Shown here piece by piece: positions 60,039 to 64,000 of a stretch of DNA of 64,000 nucleotides. A model generated the notes under the pieces. The model did no database searches. It was not told the origin of the DNA and saw nothing but the letters and a program-made list of their open reading frames with translations. Position 1 is the first letter of the stretch; each line of letters begins with the position of its first letter. The position numbers were made by a program, and so were the translations under genes. The stretch spans positions 84,135 through 148,134 of the forward strand of contig CAMYMV010000001.1 in assembly GCA_947259585.1 (NCBI GenBank), written 5' to 3'. This DNA comes from an uncultured Gemmatimonadales bacterium (GTDB lineage: Bacteria > Gemmatimonadota > Gemmatimonadetes > Palauibacterales > Palauibacteraceae).

Positions 60039-60974
60039 TCAGGGGCGGCTCCCATGAGCCTGCAGCGCGCACGGCAAGGGCGTAAGTCCTCGATCGAACA
60101 GTTTGCGAAATCGAGAGTTGTCTGCGACCGCGCTCTGGAGGAGGAAGTCGACGGCGTCGCGTGAGAGCAGTCGTCCGGGCAGAAGCTCTGCGAGCGTCGC
60201 CGCTGCCTTCACCGGAGACACGGGCAGATGAACGATGGGGCGCCGCAATCCCAATACGTCCATGACGATCTGTATGATCTCATCCAGCGTATAGGTGACC
60301 GGACCGCCCAGCTCGAAGGTCTCGCCGTCCGCCGATCCCGACTCGACGACATCCCCGATGACCCCCGCCAGGTCCTCCACGAACAGCGGGTTCAGCCTCT
60401 GCGTCCCATCGCCGATCTGGGGGAAGAAGAGGGGGTTGAGCCGCAGAGCCCGGATGAAGAGGTTGAGGCTTCGGTCCTCGGGGCCGTAGACCCAGGACGG
60501 GCGGACGATGGTGTATCCCAGACCTGAATCCCGGATGGACTCTTCAGCGAGGCCCTTGGCGCGATACCAGGGCCGATCGGATGATGGATCCGCTCCCACG
60601 CCCGAGAGGTACACCAGACGTTGAACACCGGCTGTTCGAGCGACATCCACGAGGTTCCGCGTACCTTGCCCGTCGACATCCATGAAGGTGAGGCCTCTGG
60701 ACGGATCTTCCACCGGGAACCCGGAGAACTGGACGCATTGAACGATCGTCTCGACACCTTGGAGAGCGTTTCGGAGACTCTCCGGTCGTGTCACATCGCC
60801 AGAGCGCGCTTCGACGGGGACGTCCTCGAAGCGTCTAACCACTCGGCTGGCGTCCCTTGCCAGGGCGACGACATGAAGGTCCCTGGCCGCGAAATCTCGG
60901 ACGAAGGCGGCACCCAGAAAGCCCGTCGCGCCGGCGACCAGAACCGTGGGCCGCAGCTGGTCACTGACACTCAT
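60039..60974 (-). CDS. NAD(P)-binding atypical SDR (NDUFA9-like)
   Basis: A 311-residue Rossmann protein with VLVAGATGFLGAAFVRDFAA, GDVTRPESLRNALQGVETIV, LVYLSGVGA and YRAKGLAEESIRDSGLGYTI. IVRPSWVYGPEDRSLNLFIR follows. The lysine of a YxxxK motif is present in WYRAKGLAE. It resembles the complex I NDUFA9/YbjT group, which bind NAD(P)H but often act as assembly or sensing factors. It is divergent from the methyltransferase/MTHFR gene with only 26 bp between the start codons. Confidence 0.85.
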   Translation of the reverse strand: MSVSDQLRPTVLVAGATGFLGAAFVRDFAARDLHVVALARDASRVVRRFEDVPVEARSGDVTRPESLRNALQGVETIVQCVQFSGFPVEDPSRGLTFMDVDGQGTRNLVDVARTAGVQRLVYLSGVGADPSSDRPWYRAKGLAEESIRDSGLGYTIVRPSWVYGPEDRSLNLFIRALRLNPLFFPQIGDGTQRLNPLFVEDLAGVIGDVVESGSADGETFELGGPVTYTLDEIIQIVMDVLGLRRPIVHLPVSPVKAAATLAELLPGRLLSRDAVDFLLQSAVADNSRFRKLFDRGLTPLPCALQAHGSRP

Positions 60975-61000
60975 CGGTTCACCCCGAGGTAGTTTCCCGC

Positions 61001-62917
61001 ATGCCCGATTTTCGAGAAGCGCTGGACAGCGGCCGCGTCATCCTCATGGATGGCGCCATGGGAACCGAGCTCTATCGGCGCGGGGTCTTCATCAACCGCT
61101 GCTTCGATGACCTCAGCCGGACCGATCCTAATCTAGTCCGCGAGGTCCACACCGAGTACCGGCGGGCCGGCGCGCAGGTCCTGGAGACCAACACCTTCGG
61201 CGCGAACCGCTTCCGCCTGCAGGGCTATGGCCTCGAGTCCCAGGTGGGCGAGGTCAACGCGGCCGCCGTGGCCGTCGCCCGGGAGGTGGCAGGCGACGAG
61301 CTATTCGTGGCGGGAAGCATCGGGCCGATCGGGGTCCGGCTGGAGCCGTACGGAGCCACGGCGCGATCCGAGGCCCGCGAGGCGTTCCGGGAGCAGGCTG
61401 CCGCCCTCGCCGAGGCCGGTGTGGATCTCTTCCTCCTGGAGACCTTTAGCGACCTGGAGGAGATCCGCCAGGCGATCGAAGGCTGCCGCGCCGCTTCCGA
61501 TCTTCCCGTTGTTGGCCAGGTTACGATCCAGCCGAACGGCGAAACAACCTACGGGGACCAGCCCGAGCACATCGCAGAGGCGGTGAGCGCGATGGGGGTC
61601 GAGGCGATCGGCCTCAACTGCAGCGTCGGTCCCGCCATTATCCTCGCCGCGATCCAGAGGATGGCCAGGGTGACGGATCTGCCGCTCTCCGCCGTGCCGA
61701 ACGCCGGCCTGCCGCAGGAGGTGCACGGGCGCAAGATCTACCTCGCCGATCCCGAGTACATGGCGGGCTATGCCCGCCGGCTGGTGCAGGCAGGCGTGCG
61801 AATCGTCGGCGGATGCTGCGGCACGACTCCGGCCCACATACGGGAGATGGCGACCCAGATCCGCGTGGTGGGCCAACGCGCGCCTCGGGTGAGAGTGGGG
61901 CCGACGGACGGTGGCGCGAGCCCCATATCCGCCGCGGTCCGAGCCGAGGAAGGCACCGAGCCGACGCGGATCGCCGAGCGCTCCGCCTGGGGGCGCAAGC
62001 TGGCGGGCGGAGAGATGGTCACCAGCGTCGAGATTCTACCGCCGCGCGGAACGGACGCCAGCGACATGCTCGAGTCCTGTCGCTGGCTCAAGGGGGCGGG
62101 CGTCGACGCCGTGAACGTTCCCGACGGGGCGCGCGCGATGATGCGCATGGGGGTGATCGCCGCATCCGCGCTGATCGAGCGGGAGATCGGGATCGAGACC
62201 GTCGTTCACTACTGCTGCCGGGATCGGAACCTCCTCGGGATGATGAGCGATCTCATCGGGGCGCAAGCGCTCGGTCTGCGGAACATGCTGATCATCACGG
62301 GCGATCCTCCGAAGATGGGCCCGTATCCGGACGCGACGGCGGTCTTCGACATCGATTCGGTGGGCCTGACAAACCTGGTCTCGCACCTCAACCACGGCCT
62401 GGATCTCGGGGGCAACGCCCTGGGCAGCTCGACCTCCTTCGTGGTCGGCGTGGGCGTGAATCCCGGGGCCGTGGACCTGGATGAGGAGATCGAGCACTGG
62501 TACTGGAAGGTGGAGGCCGGCGCCGAGTTCGGCGTTACCCAGCCCGTATTCGATGTGGAGACGCTCGTCGCCTTCCTCGAGCGCATCGAGAAGGCGGGGA
62601 CGCGCATACCGATCGTCGCCGGGATCTGGCCGCTGGTCAGCCTGCGAAACGCGGAGTTCCTGAACAACGAAGTCCCGGGCATCGAGGTCCCGGGCCGGCA
62701 CATGGATCGGATGGCCCGGGCACAAGAGACGGGTAAGGAGCACGCCAGGGCCGAGGGATGCGCGATAGCCCGAGAGATGCTGGCCGAAGTCGCCGACCTC
62801 GTGGAAGGCGTCCAGGTAAGCGCGCCCTTCGGAAAGGTGCCCTACGCCCTGGATGTGTTCGCCGCCCTGGAAGGGTATCCGACCCTGGAGGAGCTCGAGG
62901 AGCAGATGAAGGGTTAG
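61001..62917 (+). CDS. Bifunctional homocysteine S-methyltransferase / methylenetetrahydrofolate reductase
   Basis: Fusion enzyme of 638 residues linking one-carbon folate to methionine. The amino half (1-290) is a Zn-dependent homocysteine methyltransferase: MDGAMGTELYRRG, ETNTFGANRFRL, Zn cysteines in GLNCSVG and GGCCGTTP. The carboxy half (about 330-610) is an FAD-dependent MTHFR: SVEILPPRG, HYCCRDRNLLGMMSDLIGAQ, ITGDPPKMGPYPDATAVFDI, EFGVTQPVFD. The B12-binding and activation domains of MetH are absent. The layout equals the YitJ type known from Bacillus. One-carbon units could come from glycine cleavage, although gcvT is elsewhere. Confidence 0.94.
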   Translation: MPDFREALDSGRVILMDGAMGTELYRRGVFINRCFDDLSRTDPNLVREVHTEYRRAGAQVLETNTFGANRFRLQGYGLESQVGEVNAAAVAVAREVAGDELFVAGSIGPIGVRLEPYGATARSEAREAFREQAAALAEAGVDLFLLETFSDLEEIRQAIEGCRAASDLPVVGQVTIQPNGETTYGDQPEHIAEAVSAMGVEAIGLNCSVGPAIILAAIQRMARVTDLPLSAVPNAGLPQEVHGRKIYLADPEYMAGYARRLVQAGVRIVGGCCGTTPAHIREMATQIRVVGQRAPRVRVGPTDGGASPISAAVRAEEGTEPTRIAERSAWGRKLAGGEMVTSVEILPPRGTDASDMLESCRWLKGAGVDAVNVPDGARAMMRMGVIAASALIEREIGIETVVHYCCRDRNLLGMMSDLIGAQALGLRNMLIITGDPPKMGPYPDATAVFDIDSVGLTNLVSHLNHGLDLGGNALGSSTSFVVGVGVNPGAVDLDEEIEHWYWKVEAGAEFGVTQPVFDVETLVAFLERIEKAGTRIPIVAGIWPLVSLRNAEFLNNEVPGIEVPGRHMDRMARAQETGKEHARAEGCAIAREMLAEVADLVEGVQVSAPFGKVPYALDVFAALEGYPTLEELEEQMKG

Positions 62918-63022
62918 CCCGTTCGAGGCGGTCCGACCTAAGTTGCCCGGCCCGCCCTCGCCGGCGGGACAACGGCGCGAGAGAGGTCGCGAGCCATTCG
63001 GAGACCAGGTACGGATGAAGCG

Positions 63023-64000
63023 ATGTTGACGAAGCTGCTGGAACGAGAGGTCACCAAGAGACCGGACACGGTTCGCCTTCAGGGCCGGATCCTCTTCCTC
63101 ACCGAGGATCCCGATCTGATCCGACGCCAACTGGAAGGCGTGGACCTCGAGTGGGACCCCTCGATCCCGCTGAGGGACGACATCAGCACGGACGAGATCA
63201 CACCCGGCTGGGTCTGCTACTATTACGACGAGAAGCTCGGGGAGTACCCCTACGTCGGTCTCCGCTGCGGCGGGGAGCTGCCGATCGGGCGCAACGACGT
63301 GTTGAATGGCGGCTTCGTCTGCTCCGTGTCCGGGAAGCGGCGCGGCAAGGGCTCGAGCCGCGAGGCAGCGCCGTACGCGGAGCAGGCGGCCGGGATCCGC
63401 GTCGTCATCGCGGAGAACATCGAGCGCATCTACCGGGAGAACTGCGAGAACCGCGGCATCCTCGCATCGACGGACTTCTCGCTCATCGAGAAGATTCGCG
63501 CGGGCGACGAGATTCCCCTCGAGACGTTCATCGGGGACGCCGGTCGGATCGAGCGCGACATCATCGAGTACGGCGGGCTTCTGGACTACGCCGTCGCCCG
63601 ACTGACGGGGCTCGTTCAGGTGCCCGAGATCCGCACCGCTCCGCGGCCGATGACCGTCGCCGAGAAGATCCTCGCACGGCACTGGGTCACCGATCTTGCC
63701 GAGGATGCGGTCGGCGTCCCCGCCGTTCGGCCCGGCGACACCGGGTTCGCGCGCACGGACCTTCGGTTCAGCCACGAGTACGTGACCCCGATGGCTGCCA
63801 CCTTCTGGGAGGATTTCGCGGGCGAGGGGGCCGGGCTCAACGAACCGGAGAGCATCGTCTTCTTCCGCGATCATCTCGCCTTTCTGGACCAGGTGATGAC
63901 CGAGGAGAGGAAGCAGATGGGGCTGCTGGACGCCGCCCACGCGCTCCACGACCGGCAGCGCGAGTTCTCCGAGCAGCAGGGCGTCCGCCTGCACGGCGAG
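63023..64000 (+). CDS. Aconitase/isopropylmalate-dehydratase superfamily protein, swivel domain first (cut by window edge)
   Basis: The first 326 codons of an Fe-S hydro-lyase running off the right edge. Residues about 45-190 are a LeuD/aconitase swivel domain: DDISTDEITPGWVCYYYDEK, GRNDVLNGGFVC, the active-site loop GKGSSREAAPYAEQAAGI, then AENIERIYRENCENRGIL. From about residue 210 the large-subunit part begins (RPMTVAEKILARHWVTDLAE), as LeuC and homoaconitases start. The swivel is normally at the carboxy end or on a separate small subunit; AcnB is the known exception. The cluster cysteines are outside the window. Substrate is unknown: aconitate-, isopropylmalate- or homoaconitate-type. Confidence 0.85.
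   Translation, partial: MLTKLLEREVTKRPDTVRLQGRILFLTEDPDLIRRQLEGVDLEWDPSIPLRDDISTDEITPGWVCYYYDEKLGEYPYVGLRCGGELPIGRNDVLNGGFVCSVSGKRRGKGSSREAAPYAEQAAGIRVVIAENIERIYRENCENRGILASTDFSLIEKIRAGDEIPLETFIGDAGRIERDIIEYGGLLDYAVARLTGLVQVPEIRTAPRPMTVAEKILARHWVTDLAEDAVGVPAVRPGDTGFARTDLRFSHEYVTPMAATFWEDFAGEGAGLNEPESIVFFRDHLAFLDQVMTEERKQMGLLDAAHALHDRQREFSEQQGVRLHGE

Noticed and set aside
59816..60072. 88-codon open frame in the 376-bp gap before the barrel gene
   Set aside because: It begins inside the end of the SDR gene, has no ribosome binding site and no recognisable domain.
60975..61000. SAM riboswitch or T-box before the methyltransferase/MTHFR gene
   Set aside because: Only 26 bp separate the two divergent genes, too short for any leader RNA.
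62950..62975. Hairpin CCCGCC/GGCGGG as a terminator after the methyltransferase/MTHFR gene
   Set aside because: No T-run follows on either strand.
1..64000. CRISPR arrays, insertion sequences, prophage genes, tRNA or rRNA genes
   Set aside because: I saw no spaced direct repeats, transposase or integrase motifs, cloverleaf-like sequences or rRNA segments.

Overview
The window is a GC-rich, gene-dense bacterial chromosome segment (about two thirds GC by eye) that contains the replication origin. It carries no rRNA, tRNA, CRISPR array or insertion sequence that I can see. An outer membrane is implied by a TonB-dependent receptor, an OmpA-family lipoprotein, an outer-membrane beta-barrel protein and ExbB. 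High GC, a large secreted M14 peptidase, a bactofilin and the overall gene mix fit Gemmatimonadota or a related Gram-negative phylum. That placement is an inference from gene content, not a phylogeny. Strand bias agrees with an origin near 31.8-33.6 kb: genes to its left are nearly all on the minus strand, and most of those just to its right are on the plus strand.

Left arm (1-31.8 kb, mainly minus). It starts with the amino-terminal part of DNA polymerase I, a cold-shock protein and a TPR-type lytic transglycosylase. A TonB-dependent receptor and ExbB follow, each ending at a clear intrinsic terminator. A six-gene peptide ABC importer has two tandem substrate-binding lipoproteins and the order SBP-SBP-B-C-D-F. 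The glycine-cleavage cluster is gcvH-gcvPA-UPF0173-gcvPB-lipM and lacks gcvT. Next come a DUF1707/LiaF-like protein and a VWA protein. The likely AAA+ partner of the VWA protein lies beyond a divergent dapF-mutY pair. An MFS exporter, two metallo-beta-lactamase-fold hydrolases, a Nudix hydrolase, a zinc-ribbon Yip1 protein and dnaN complete the arm.

Origin and core block (31.8-46 kb). The dnaN-dnaA spacer has an AT-rich stretch, five TAG trinucleotides, a GC clamp and DnaA-box-like sites, which is the layout of a DnaA-trio unwinding element. Rightward from dnaA lie rpmH-rnpA-yidD-yidC-mnmE, a convergent fpg-like/acylphosphatase pair, and mnmG. A 396-bp gene-free segment then holds two exact parS sites and a DnaA box. 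It is followed by parA-parB-M23 peptidase-bactofilin, which places chromosome segregation next to cell-wall shaping and cytoskeleton. A CaCA cation antiporter follows.

Right arm (46-64 kb). It holds an AbrB/PIN-type toxin-antitoxin pair whose PIN protein has lost most acidic catalytic residues, a DUF1015 protein, a HAD phosphatase coupled to a secreted M14 carboxypeptidase, and a branched-chain-type 2-oxoacid dehydrogenase operon (E1alpha-E1beta-E2). Next are a YgfZ-like folate-binding protein, an OmpA-family lipoprotein, two NAD-binding SDR proteins, an outer-membrane barrel protein, a fused homocysteine methyltransferase/MTHFR, and the start of an aconitase-superfamily protein with its swivel domain first.

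Recurring features are NTGA-type stop/start overlaps, frequent TTG start codons, and terminators with a TTTTTCTT-like tail. I saw no wholly new multi-gene system. The best leads are protein-level departures from family norms (PIN, MnmE G4 motif, Fpg residue 1, permuted aconitase), the parS/DnaA-box spacer, and the split AAA+/VWA pair.
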